From: Aureimonas altamirensis
GTDB taxonomy: Bacteria; Pseudomonadota; Alphaproteobacteria; Rhizobiales; Rhizobiaceae
Assembly: GCF_023702225.1 (NCBI RefSeq)
Contig: NZ_JAMQCO010000002.1
Coordinates: 310,001 to 374,000, forward strand
DNA: 64,000 bases
Direction: 5' to 3'
The position numbers and the translations under genes are program-made. The notes below the pieces were generated by a model. That model saw only the letters and a program-made list of their open reading frames with translations. It had not been told where the DNA came from and made no database searches. Of the stretch, positions 27,906 to 35,337 are shown in pieces; position 1 is the first letter of the stretch, and the number at the start of each line of letters is the position of its first letter.

Positions 27906-28801
27906 GAAGAGATACAGACGAAGCTCTCCCGAAAGGTCGGCCGCATTCCCCGTCGCCTCGTCAAGGTAGTCTGCGCGCCATCGGTTTTGTCCGAGACACG
28001 AGCCAGCAGAACACCGCTGTATCCCTTGGGCAAGTCCACCTCGAATGTACCGTCGCTTGCAACAGCGATCGCGCCGGCAATCAGGTTGCCGTTCAGATCG
28101 TAGAAGGTGACTTCCAAGCCATGACCGTCGATCACCGGGCCCGCGACCACGCTCCCGGATACATGCATGCTCCTGGCGGTTGAGACCACGGGCGGCGTCG
28201 TGACTGTCGTGATGACGTATCCGGAGTCGGATCCGCCGCCGGAGCCACCGCCGAGAGTTGCGCCGGCAACACCGAGCCCGCCCAGCCCACCGAGAACCGG
28301 GAGGTACATCGGCCGCTGCACGGACCCGTTTGCAATCAAATCTCCAAACTCTCTTGTAATGCCGTACTGCGCAGAGAACGCGTCGATTATCGAACTCGGT
28401 TCGTGCGACCCTGCAAACGAATAGATGTACTGCGAACCATCCTGGGCGATCATCGAGGCGACGGTGCCACCATCGATCATCTTAAGGTGGTTATCCACGT
28501 TCGGCAGTTCGATGGCACAGGCCGCGTCGTCGCAAGCCAGGAAGAAGTCCTCAAGGACGATCTTCGTGTGGCCTTGCAAAAGCACGACAAGATTGTCGTC
28601 ATTATCCCTGAGGGCGAAAACCTCTCCGTCGAATGGCTTGCCGTCTGGATCCAGGCTGTTCTGCAAACGATAACGAATGCCCCGTTTGGCTTGCACCGAC
28701 ACGGTCGACCCCGCCACGACCCTGACGGCGGTAGATCCATCCCAAAGGAAGACATTTGAGCTCGGCACCGTTGCCGACCCGGCGAGCTTCTTTACAGCCA
28801 T
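27902..28801 (-). CDS. N-terminal part of a frameshifted BapA-prefix-type surface protein
   Basis: The open frame starts at ATG 28801-28799, after GGTGGTTAAAGCGTG. The first 110 residues resemble the BapA/LapF prefix domain of secreted biofilm adhesins: beta-rich, with NLVVLLQGHTKIVLEDFFL. A Gly-rich linker follows (GGLGGLGVAGATLGGGSGGG), then an Ig-like module with VTFYDLNGNLIAGAIAVASD and LPKGYSGVLLARVSDKTDG. After that point the translation turns into Arg-rich nonsense (TTLTRRRGMRPTFRE) and stops. The proper continuation is in the next frame. There is no Sec signal peptide, so export by a type I system would be expected, but none is encoded nearby. Confidence 0.65.
   Translation of the reverse strand: MAVKKLAGSATVPSSNVFLWDGSTAVRVVAGSTVSVQAKRGIRYRLQNSLDPDGKPFDGEVFALRDNDDNLVVLLQGHTKIVLEDFFLACDDAACAIELPNVDNHLKMIDGGTVASMIAQDGSQYIYSFAGSHEPSSIIDAFSAQYGITREFGDLIANGSVQRPMYLPVLGGLGGLGVAGATLGGGSGGGSDSGYVITTVTTPPVVSTARSMHVSGSVVAGPVIDGHGLEVTFYDLNGNLIAGAIAVASDGTFEVDLPKGYSGVLLARVSDKTDGAQTTLTRRRGMRPTFRESFVCISS
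27973..27978 (-). other. Frameshift site joining the two surface-protein frames
   Basis: The junction lies in a GCGCGC tract. Removing two bases (one GC), or adding one base, restores a continuous protein reading SDKTDGADYLDEATGNAA. The restored gene would span 26109-28801 and encode about 897 residues. No slippery heptamer for programmed frameshifting is visible. The shift is therefore a mutation, phase variation in a very short tract, or a sequencing error. Confidence 0.75.
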
Positions 28802-28871
28802 CACGCTTTAACCACCATACGTCATAACGATATCCTTCGCGCTCTATCGTTATAATGTTTACCAGTAAAGC

Positions 28872-28902
28872 AAAAAACCGCGCCCGTTGCCGGACGCGGT
28901 TT
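28872..28902 (-). terminator. Intrinsic terminator downstream of the phasin gene
   Basis: AAACCGCG (28875-28882) pairs with CGCGGTTT (28895-28902) around a 12-base loop. On the minus strand the stem runs into a U-tract (GGTTTTTTG). It lies 55 bp after the phasin stop and also separates the phasin from the surface-protein gene downstream. Confidence 0.8.
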
Positions 28903-28956
28903 CCATTGAACCGGTTGCAAGGCCCCCGTGCGGATGGAGCCCCGATGGCGGCCTGC

Positions 28957-29304
28957 TCAGGCCTTGAAGGCCTGCGGCTTGGGGAAGCTGCCCATGACGG
29001 CCTCGAACGGCTTGTAGCTCTCGCGCGCCATGTCCGAGCAGATCTCGCCCATCTTCGTCGCCTGCGAAACCCAGCCTTCGTAAGCCGCCTTGGCATAATC
29101 CGCCTGCAGCTCGAACACCTTGTCCAGGGTGCGGACCTGCGTCATCTTCTCCATCAGCTCGGTCGACTGCTCGTAGGAGCGCTTGGTGTAGTCACCCGTC
29201 TCCGACGCCAGCATCTGGAAGCCGCGCGTCACCGCCGAAACCGACTTCAGCGCGCCATCCATGGCGTCCTTACCAAAGCGGCTGGTGTCCTCGTATACCG
29301 TCAT
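28957..29304 (-). CDS. Phasin family protein
   Basis: Small amphipathic helical protein of 115 residues that coats polyhydroxyalkanoate granules. Family features are GALKSVSAVTRGFQMLASE, a helical TKRSYEQSTELMEKMTQV, and LDKVFELQADYAKAAYEGW. ATG 29304-29302 has GGGAG at the right distance. The promoter region carries a near-consensus promoter and a 10-bp-arm TGC-rich inverted repeat, suggesting PhaR-type control. PHA synthase genes are not in this window. It is divergent from the carboxypeptidase gene. Confidence 0.92.
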   Translation of the reverse strand: MTVYEDTSRFGKDAMDGALKSVSAVTRGFQMLASETGDYTKRSYEQSTELMEKMTQVRTLDKVFELQADYAKAAYEGWVSQATKMGEICSDMARESYKPFEAVMGSFPKPQAFKA

Positions 29305-29331
29305 GTTCTCACTCCCTTCGATTGAATGTGC

Positions 29332-29369
29332 TGCAATGCAACAATACCCGGTCGTTATATTGCATTGCA
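29332..29369. promoter_or_regulatory. TGC-rich inverted repeat in the phasin promoter (PhaR-type operator candidate)
   Basis: TGCAATGCAA (29332-29341) and TTGCATTGCA (29360-29369) are perfect 10-bp reverse complements 18 bases apart. A further ATGCAA half-site lies at 29377-29382. TGC-rich sites upstream of phasin genes are the known targets of the PHA-responsive repressor PhaR in Paracoccus and Rhodobacter. The repeat straddles the predicted -10 element, fitting repression. Confidence 0.6.
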
Positions 29370-29382
29370 CAATGAAATGCAA
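29354..29382 (-). promoter_or_regulatory. Predicted sigma-70 promoter of the phasin gene
   Basis: On the minus strand TTGCAT (29382-29377) and TATAAC (29359-29354) are separated by exactly 17 bases. The -10 matches consensus at five of six positions. The phasin ATG is 50 bp downstream of the -10. One arm of the TGC-rich inverted repeat fills the spacer and the other lies in the transcribed leader. Confidence 0.6.
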
Positions 29383-29588
29383 CTCATTGTGCGTTGCGGC
29401 CGATCTCGGAATCGCAGACTTTCGAGGGAGGCGCGTGGCGGCGACGGGAATTCGGGGGAAGTTGCAAACGAACCTTCAACCATAAACGGATTGGTAAGGC
29501 TGCCTCTCTACGGTTGGACGGTGACAGTTGCAGAAATGCCCCGGCGACTCGCCGCCGCGGCGCCACCCGAAGCAAGAGAGCCTCGAAC

Positions 29589-31160
29589 GTGCCAGTCTTC
29601 CGTACACGTCTGAAAGCCGCCCTGACCGGTCTGGTGCGCACCTGCGCGGTGGCCCTGGTGGGAGCCGGCATCGTCCTGTCCGCAACCGCGGGCCAGGCAT
29701 CGGCGAACGAGAAATATGCCGCCTTCGTCGTCGATGCGAACAACGGCAAGGTTCTCTTCAACCGCTACGGCGACGATCTGCGCTACCCGGCGTCGCTGAC
29801 CAAGATGATGACGCTGTACCTGATGTTCGAGGCGCTGGAGACTGGACGCGCCGAGCTTTCGACGCCGATGAAGGTGTCGGCCTATGCGTCGTCCCGGCCG
29901 CCGACGAAGCTCGGCGTACGCGCCGGCGGTACGTTGACGGTGGAAGAGGCGATCTACGGCCTCATCACCCGCTCGGCCAACGACGCCTCCATGGTGATCG
30001 CCGAATATCTGGGCGGCACGGAAACGCGCTTCGCGGAGATGATGACATCCAAGGCCCGCGGGCTGGGAATGTCGCGCACCACGTTCCGCAATCCGCATGG
30101 CCTGCCCAATGCAGGGCAACAGACGACGGCGCGGGACATGGCGACGCTCGGCATCGCCCTGCGCGAGCATTTTCCCCAGTACTACAAGTACTTCTCGACG
30201 CGCTCCTTCAATTTCCGCGGCCAGACGATCAACGGACACAATCGGTTGCTGGGCCGGATCGAAGGGGTGGACGGCATCAAGACCGGCTACATCAACGCCT
30301 CGGGCTACAACCTCGTCAGTTCGGTCGCCACCGGCAACAAGAAGCTCGTGGCGGTGGTCATGGGTGGTCGTTCGGGCGCCTCCCGCGACGCGCACATGGC
30401 CGAACTCATCAAAACGTATCTGCCGAAGGCAAGCAGCCGATCCGGCGGGCCGCTCGTCGCATCCTGGTCGCCCACGGGCCGCAGCGCGGCTCCGGGCGCG
30501 GTTGCTTCGACGCCTCGCGTGGCCGCCCTGCCGAAGACGGGACCTCTTCCGACCCTGCGCTCCGAATCGATCGACAGCCGCGTCGCAGCCGCCTACGGCA
30601 CCAATGCCGCCGGCGCCGTGGCAGACGCCATCGCGACGCCGTCCGGCCGCCCCTCGATGGGCCGGGATGCCCTTCGCGCCGCCATGGCCGAGCGCAGCCA
30701 GGCCCAGCGCCTGTCGGTTCCGACGGCCAACGCCCTTGCGCCAGAGCCGAGCCGCCCTGCCCGCGCCACGCGCCCGCTGGAGGCGCCCCAGATGGCGCCG
30801 GTGCGCAGCGGCATGCCGGGCGCGCCGATCCCCCGGGCACCCATTCCGTCGGCATCGATAGACCACTCGCCCACCGGCTCGATCGCGTCTCCCGTAGCGG
30901 AGGCCGTCAAGGCCCGGGGCTGGGTCGTGCAGATCGCGGCGACGCCCGCCCGCGAAACCGCAGACGCCATGCTCGACGAGGCTCGACTGATCGCAGGTGC
31001 GGCTTTGGCGAATGCCCGCCCGGTAACCGAGATCGTCGCCAACGGCAACGACAAGCTCTACCGCGCCCGCTTTGCCGGCTTCGACTCCAAGGCGGAAGCC
31101 GACGCGGCCTGCAGCGCACTGCAGACCCGATCCTACCCCTGCTACGCAGTCGCCAACTGA
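29589..31160 (+). CDS. D-alanyl-D-alanine carboxypeptidase with C-terminal SPOR domain
   Basis: Periplasmic low-molecular-weight penicillin-binding protein (peptidase S11) that trims peptidoglycan stem peptides. From GTG 29589 the 523-residue product has a Sec signal peptide (to about residue 39, ending GQASA). The three active-site motifs follow: SLTK (69-72), SAN (129-131) and KTG (231-233). A long Pro/Ala-rich linker leads to a SPOR domain (about 440-523, ARGWVVQIAATPARETADA), which binds denuded glycan strands and often targets the septum. The frame is open further upstream, but GTG after AAGAGAG puts the signal peptide at the terminus. Confidence 0.92.
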   Translation: MPVFRTRLKAALTGLVRTCAVALVGAGIVLSATAGQASANEKYAAFVVDANNGKVLFNRYGDDLRYPASLTKMMTLYLMFEALETGRAELSTPMKVSAYASSRPPTKLGVRAGGTLTVEEAIYGLITRSANDASMVIAEYLGGTETRFAEMMTSKARGLGMSRTTFRNPHGLPNAGQQTTARDMATLGIALREHFPQYYKYFSTRSFNFRGQTINGHNRLLGRIEGVDGIKTGYINASGYNLVSSVATGNKKLVAVVMGGRSGASRDAHMAELIKTYLPKASSRSGGPLVASWSPTGRSAAPGAVASTPRVAALPKTGPLPTLRSESIDSRVAAAYGTNAAGAVADAIATPSGRPSMGRDALRAAMAERSQAQRLSVPTANALAPEPSRPARATRPLEAPQMAPVRSGMPGAPIPRAPIPSASIDHSPTGSIASPVAEAVKARGWVVQIAATPARETADAMLDEARLIAGAALANARPVTEIVANGNDKLYRARFAGFDSKAEADAACSALQTRSYPCYAVAN

Positions 31161-31190
31161 CCACGAGACCAGACGAGACGAAGGTGCACC

Positions 31191-31466
31191 ATGCTGACGG
31201 CTGAACCCGAATCCCAGGCCACCGACAAGGTTGCAAACGCTCGCCCGGCGATGGGGAGCACATTCATCGGCGACGCCGCTGCCCATCTGTCCGAATTGCG
31301 CGATGGCCGCTCGCGGCTGCGCGCCAAGGACCTCGTCAGCCTGTTGCTGTGCCATGGCGCACGCGCCTGGCGGTCCTCCCAGCCGACCACGCGGGTACGC
31401 ATAAGGGTCGGCTCGCCGCTTGGCGGACGCGCATTGTCGCTGCGGATGGGCGGCGCCAAGGGCTGA
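31191..31466 (+). CDS. Small Arg-rich hypothetical protein
   Basis: A 91-residue open frame starting at ATG with AAGGTGCACC just upstream, 30 bp after the carboxypeptidase stop and ending 2 bases before the convergent DUF1489 gene. It is basic, with no membrane segment or domain I recognise (SELRDGRSRLRAKDLVSLLL is its most structured-looking part). Good placement in an otherwise empty slot and a plausible ribosome-binding site favour a real gene, but coding status is unproven. Confidence 0.4.
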   Translation: MLTAEPESQATDKVANARPAMGSTFIGDAAAHLSELRDGRSRLRAKDLVSLLLCHGARAWRSSQPTTRVRIRVGSPLGGRALSLRMGGAKG

Positions 31467-31468
31467 GA

Positions 31469-31906
31469 CTAGAGAAGGCCGAGCGCGGCCAGTTCCCGCC
31501 TGAGTTCGGGCGGCAGGGCCGCAATCGAGGCGTCGTCCGCGCCGAGGTCCGGGGGCGCATCCTCCGCTGTCAGATAGCGCCAGCCCTGAAAGGCGCGGCG
31601 CGGCTGCCACGCCGTACGCTGGAAGACGGGTTCCAGCACGATATGGCAACGCTCTATGCCATCGGCCTCGGTGACCGCGTCGAAACGGCGGATAGGCTGG
31701 CGCAACTGGACGTTACCCTTGATGACCCAGTAGAGCGAGCCGCCGTCGAGTATCTCGCCTGCACGCTTCGGCGTGACGCGCGTGCGATGCGTCTGCTCTG
31801 CCGGCAGGCCCGCCGCGCGGGCGGCGGCCAGCCGCAGGGCGACGTGACTTTCCAGATCCTCGACGGTATCGACGCCGACGCACAGCTTTATCATGTTGAG
31901 CACCAT
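31469..31906 (-). CDS. DUF1489 family protein
   Basis: Conserved alphaproteobacterial protein of unknown function. The product, about 145 residues from ATG 31906-31904, opens MVLNMIKLCVGVDTVEDLE. It contains HRTRVTPKRAGEILDGGSLY and a C-terminal RAFQGWRYLTAEDAPPDL, typical of the family. The frame continues upstream to an ATG at 31957, which would add 17 residues not expected for the family. It is divergent from the DUF599 gene. Confidence 0.85.
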   Translation of the reverse strand: MVLNMIKLCVGVDTVEDLESHVALRLAAARAAGLPAEQTHRTRVTPKRAGEILDGGSLYWVIKGNVQLRQPIRRFDAVTEADGIERCHIVLEPVFQRTAWQPRRAFQGWRYLTAEDAPPDLGADDASIAALPPELRRELAALGLL

Positions 31907-31992
31907 GCTCAGCGTCTTGCCGCCGGACAGGATCGCGGTCAAGACGAGGTGCCGCAAAAGGGCCGGTTACAGCAAGAAGAAGGTATGCCCAG

Positions 31993-32703
31993 ATGAGCTT
32001 TCTCGACCCATTCGATGCGCTCAACCAATGTGCCTTCCTGGTCTTCATCGGGGGCTGGATCGTCTACAGCTACATTGCCGACCGCAGCCCGCTGAGCCGG
32101 CGCGGGCTGACGGCCCGCATGAACGAGCAGCGATCTGTCTGGATGCAGACCTTGTTGCGCCGCGACCTCCGCATGATCGACACGGCCATCATGGCCGGGT
32201 TGCAGCAGGGCACGGCGTTCTTCGCGTCGAGTTGCATCTTCGCCATCGGTGGCTGCTTCGCCCTGATGGGGTCGGCGGAGCAGATAGCCGTCATCGCGCA
32301 GGACCTGCCCCTGACCGGGCTGGCGGACCGCGCGCAGGTGGAGTTGAAGCTGCTCGGTGTCATGGCCATCTTCGCCCTTGCCTTCTTCCAGTTCGGCTGG
32401 GCCTACCGCCTGTTCAACTACTGCACCATACTCGTCGGCGCGATCCCCATGCGAATGGAAGCCGATGCCGATCCCGATGCCGCCGCGGTGGCGCTGGAGC
32501 GCGCCACGCGCATGAACGTCATCGCCGGCCGACACTTCAACACCGGGCTGCGCACCATCTTCTTCGGCGTTGCCTATCTCGGCTGGTTCCTCGGGCCCTA
32601 TGTCCTGATGGCCACAACCATCGGCCTCGCCGTCATCCTGTTTCGCCGCCAGTATTTTTCCGATGCCCGGCGGGCCCTTGCACACTCCGGACCGAACCCT
32701 TGA
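31993..32703 (+). CDS. DUF599 family membrane protein
   Basis: A 236-residue inner-membrane protein of unknown function with about four hydrophobic segments (ALNQCAFLVFIGGWIVYSYI; LQQGTAFFASSCIFAIGG; LGVMAIFALAFFQFGWAYRL; FFGVAYLGWFLGPYVLMA). The conserved family motifs MNEQRSVWM and ATRMNVIAGRHFNTGLR are present. The stop codon overlaps a TTG that can start the downstream DUF3253 gene. Confidence 0.88.
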   Translation: MSFLDPFDALNQCAFLVFIGGWIVYSYIADRSPLSRRGLTARMNEQRSVWMQTLLRRDLRMIDTAIMAGLQQGTAFFASSCIFAIGGCFALMGSAEQIAVIAQDLPLTGLADRAQVELKLLGVMAIFALAFFQFGWAYRLFNYCTILVGAIPMRMEADADPDAAAVALERATRMNVIAGRHFNTGLRTIFFGVAYLGWFLGPYVLMATTIGLAVILFRRQYFSDARRALAHSGPNP

Positions 32704-32987
32704 CCTCGCACGTATCCTCACACCCGGAGATCCGCGAAACGATCCTGCGCATGCTGGACGCACGCGCGGCCCCCAAGACCGTCTGCCCCTCCGAAGTCGC
32801 CCGCGCGCTGGCGGGGCCGGATGAAAAGGTCTGGCGGCTGTTGATGCAGCCGGTGCGCCGGGCGGTCGTGGAACTGGCCGGCGAAGGCCGCGTCGGCGTC
32901 TATCGCAAAGGGCGTCCCGTCGATCCTCAGGCGTTCAAGGGCATCTATCGCATCGGACGGCCGGGCGGCGTATCAGACGCGGGGTAA
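32700..32987 (+). CDS. DUF3253 family protein
   Basis: A 95-residue winged-helix-like protein of unknown function. The family motif KTVCPSEVARALAG is followed by WRLLMQPVRRAVVELAGEG and YRKGRPVDP. The frame is open far upstream, over DUF599 in another frame. I place the start at TTG 32700-32702, overlapping the DUF599 stop. An internal ATG at 32751 would delete the first helix. Its 3' end overlaps the convergent YdcF-like gene by 15 bases. Confidence 0.72.
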   Translation: MTSHVSSHPEIRETILRMLDARAAPKTVCPSEVARALAGPDEKVWRLLMQPVRRAVVELAGEGRVGVYRKGRPVDPQAFKGIYRIGRPGGVSDAG

Positions 32988-33764
32988 CAGCGCGTCGGTG
33001 CGCCCGGACAGCCAGTATGCAGCAAGTCCGATATATTCGCGGATGGCGAAATGCACCTTCTCGACGTTGCGGATATTGGCCGACGACGGCCGCCAGACGG
33101 CCGCGCCGGAGGGCGTGCGATAATCCACCGGCCAGGGCACCACGTCGAAACCGGCCATGCGGAAGCAGCCGACGGCACGCGGCATATGGAAGGCGGAGGT
33201 GACCAGAAGCCACACCTCTCCGGGCTTCGGATCGGCCATCCGCCGGGTTTCGACGGCGTTCTCGTATGTATCGCGCGAGCGGCCTTCCAGCTCGATCCGG
33301 CTGGGTTCGAGGCCGAGGCTTTCCATCAGCCGCCCGGCAACTCCCGCTTCGCTGATATCGTCGAAAAGCACGGCGGCCGTGCCGCCCGAAAAGATCACGC
33401 GGGCCTGCGGAAAGCGCCGCGCCAAGGCAACGCCTTCGGTGACCCGGTCCGCCGCGTCGTTGAGCTCCGGCTCGCCGCGCGTGCCGGAGACGCGCGTGTC
33501 GAGCGAGCCGCCCAGGATGATGATCCCATCCACCCGGTCGGGCAGCGGCGGACGCGGAATGCGATCTTCCAGCGCGTTCATCATCAGGAGCCCGAGCGGA
33601 GACAGGCCCAGCACCAGAAGCGACACGAGGCCGGCGCCTGACAGCCACGCCGCCGCCCTTCGCCAGCCGGCGAGCCCCGCGACGAACCCGGCGGCCATCA
33701 GGATCATCACGAGAGCCAGAGGCTGAACGACGAACCAGAAAATCTTGGACAGGTAAAAGAACAT
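32973..33764 (-). CDS. YdcF family protein (DUF218)
   Basis: A 263-residue inner-membrane protein with two N-terminal hydrophobic segments, followed by a soluble DUF218 domain likely in the periplasm (ELyC/SanA/YdcF type). Conserved parts are DGIIILGGSLDTR, ARVIFSGGTAAVLFDD, IELEGRSRDTYENAVE and WLLVTSAFHMPRAVGCFR. ElyC relatives influence envelope and peptidoglycan precursor homeostasis in E. coli; the biochemical role here is unknown. Confidence 0.87.
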   Translation of the reverse strand: MFFYLSKIFWFVVQPLALVMILMAAGFVAGLAGWRRAAAWLSGAGLVSLLVLGLSPLGLLMMNALEDRIPRPPLPDRVDGIIILGGSLDTRVSGTRGEPELNDAADRVTEGVALARRFPQARVIFSGGTAAVLFDDISEAGVAGRLMESLGLEPSRIELEGRSRDTYENAVETRRMADPKPGEVWLLVTSAFHMPRAVGCFRMAGFDVVPWPVDYRTPSGAAVWRPSSANIRNVEKVHFAIREYIGLAAYWLSGRTDALLPRV

Positions 33765-33885
33765 GCTTGGCCAGAAACAACCCGGTTGAGGAACGATCTA
33801 CCGCTTATCAGGCAAGCCTGTCGCGAGCGTGGCCGGCCATCATGTGGCGGACTTGCGGAACGGCCGGAAAGGTTACAAACAGCCT

Positions 33886-34869
33886 ATGGTAAAACGAGAG
33901 GCGGCGATGACGGCAACAGCGGGCAAGAAACGAAGCCGCATCGAAATCCTGGATCTGCTGCGCGGCATCGCCTTGATTGCGATGGCGGTCTACCACTTCA
34001 CATGGGACCTGGAGTTCTTCGGCTACATAGCGCGCGGAACGGCAAACAGCGGCGGCTGGCGCCTCTTTGCGCGCGGGATCGCATCGAGTTTCCTGTTCCT
34101 CGTGGGTCTGTCCCTAGTGCTGGCCCATCTGCGCGGCATCCGTTGGCAGCCTTTCCTGAAAAGGTTGGCGCAAATCCTCGCCGGCGCCGCCGCGATCACC
34201 GTCGCGACGCTGCTGTTCACGCCGGGCAGTTTCGTTTTCTTCGGAATTCTGCACCAGATCGCCGTCGGCAGCCTGATCGGCCTTGCCTTCGTGCGCCGCT
34301 CCACATGGCTGGCGCTGGCGGCCGGCATCCTGGTGATCGCGCTGCCCAACCTCTACGCGACGCCCGTGATGAACCCGCGATACCTGGCGTGGATCGGCTT
34401 CGCCGCGCAGGAGCCAATGTCCAACGACATCGTGCCGATCTTTCCTTGGACCGGCATCATCCTTCTGGGGATCGGCTGCGGACTCTGGCTGGCGCGCCAC
34501 GATGGCTGGCTGAAGCTCAAGATGCTCAACCCCGCGATCCTGTCGACGCCGCTGACTGCCCCTCTCCGCTTCATCGGCCGTCACTCGCTGGCGTTCTACC
34601 TGATCCACCAGCCGGTCAACATCGCGGTGATCGCGGCGTGGTCCTATTTCATGCCGCCGGACCTTACGGGCGTCTTCCGACAGGAATGCATAGCCGCCTG
34701 CGAGGCCCAGCAGTCGGCGCAGACATGCCGGAGCTACTGCGGCTGCGTCGAGACCGAGCTGGCGGATGCCGGCCTGCTGGAGCCCTATCTGGCGAACCGG
34801 CTGACCGAGGAGCAGACCGGCGATTTCCAGGACAGGATCTTCATGTGCACGGCGCGCACGTTGCCTTGA
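33886..34869 (+). CDS. DUF1624 heparan-alpha-glucosaminide N-acetyltransferase-like membrane protein
   Basis: A 327-residue polytopic membrane protein. The first segment RIEILDLLRGIALIAMAVYH carries the acyltransferase-like D-x-x-R-G and membrane His typical of DUF1624/YeiB relatives. About eight more helices follow, with RFIGRHSLAFYLIHQPVNIA near the C-terminus. After the last helix a Cys-rich tail is unusual (CIAACEAQQSAQTCRSYCGC), probably periplasmic and disulfide bonded. ATG 33886 is used; ATG 33907 with GAGAGG upstream is an equal alternative. The substrate is unknown. Confidence 0.82.
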   Translation: MVKREAAMTATAGKKRSRIEILDLLRGIALIAMAVYHFTWDLEFFGYIARGTANSGGWRLFARGIASSFLFLVGLSLVLAHLRGIRWQPFLKRLAQILAGAAAITVATLLFTPGSFVFFGILHQIAVGSLIGLAFVRRSTWLALAAGILVIALPNLYATPVMNPRYLAWIGFAAQEPMSNDIVPIFPWTGIILLGIGCGLWLARHDGWLKLKMLNPAILSTPLTAPLRFIGRHSLAFYLIHQPVNIAVIAAWSYFMPPDLTGVFRQECIAACEAQQSAQTCRSYCGCVETELADAGLLEPYLANRLTEEQTGDFQDRIFMCTARTLP

Positions 34870-34876
34870 AACACCC

Positions 34877-35269
34877 TCAGCCGTTGGGGGCGATGCCCAG
34901 CTCGGCCATTCGGGTCAGGCAGGCCTCTTCGGCCTGATCCAGTTCGGCCAGAAGCTCCTGGATGTCGCGGCGCTTCTGTTCCAGTTCGGCACGACGCTCG
35001 TTGACGCGGCGCACGATGGCGCGCAGTTGCCCGGCCTCGCCCGGTGGAGAGCGGTACATTCCGATGATCTCGCGGATCTCGGCAATCGAGAAGCCCAGCC
35101 GCTTGCCGCGCAGAACGTTCTTCAGGAGCTGCCGGTCCGAATGGCGGAAGAGGCGCGTGCGACCACGCCGGATCGGCGAGAGAAGCCCCTCGTCCTCATA
35201 GAAGCGGATCGTGCGCGTGGATATGTCGAACTCGCGCGTCAGCTCGGTGATGGTGTAGTAGTCGCGCAT
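34877..35269 (-). CDS. MerR family transcriptional regulator
   Basis: A 130-residue dimeric DNA-binding regulator. The N-terminal winged helix is intact (YTITELTREFDISTRTIRFYE, then DEGLLSPIRRGRTRLF). A long dimerisation coiled coil follows (VNERRAELEQKRRDIQELLAEL). There is no metal-binding Cys cluster. The sequence resembles the MerR subgroup that controls branched-chain or acyl-CoA catabolism (LiuR-like), but no such genes adjoin. The target is unknown. Confidence 0.88.
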   Translation of the reverse strand: MRDYYTITELTREFDISTRTIRFYEDEGLLSPIRRGRTRLFRHSDRQLLKNVLRGKRLGFSIAEIREIIGMYRSPPGEAGQLRAIVRRVNERRAELEQKRRDIQELLAELDQAEEACLTRMAELGIAPNG

Positions 35270-35337
35270 CGAACTCTCCAGCGTAATCTTGGGTTCTTTC
35301 TTATCAGATTTACGTAAAAGTCAATTGCGGTCTCCTG

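Noticed and set aside
27960-27990. Programmed -1 ribosomal frameshift joining the two surface-protein frames
   Set aside because: No X-XXY-YYZ slippery heptamer or obvious downstream pseudoknot at the junction; a simple indel explains it better.
26000-28900. Genomic island borders (integrase, tRNA target, direct repeats) around the low-G+C insert
   Set aside because: Looked on both sides; no integrase, insertion sequence, tRNA or matching direct repeats could be found.
29508-31649. Minus-strand open frame of about 713 codons opposite the carboxypeptidase gene
   Set aside because: Shadow of the signal-peptide, PBP and SPOR coding frame; no family resemblance.
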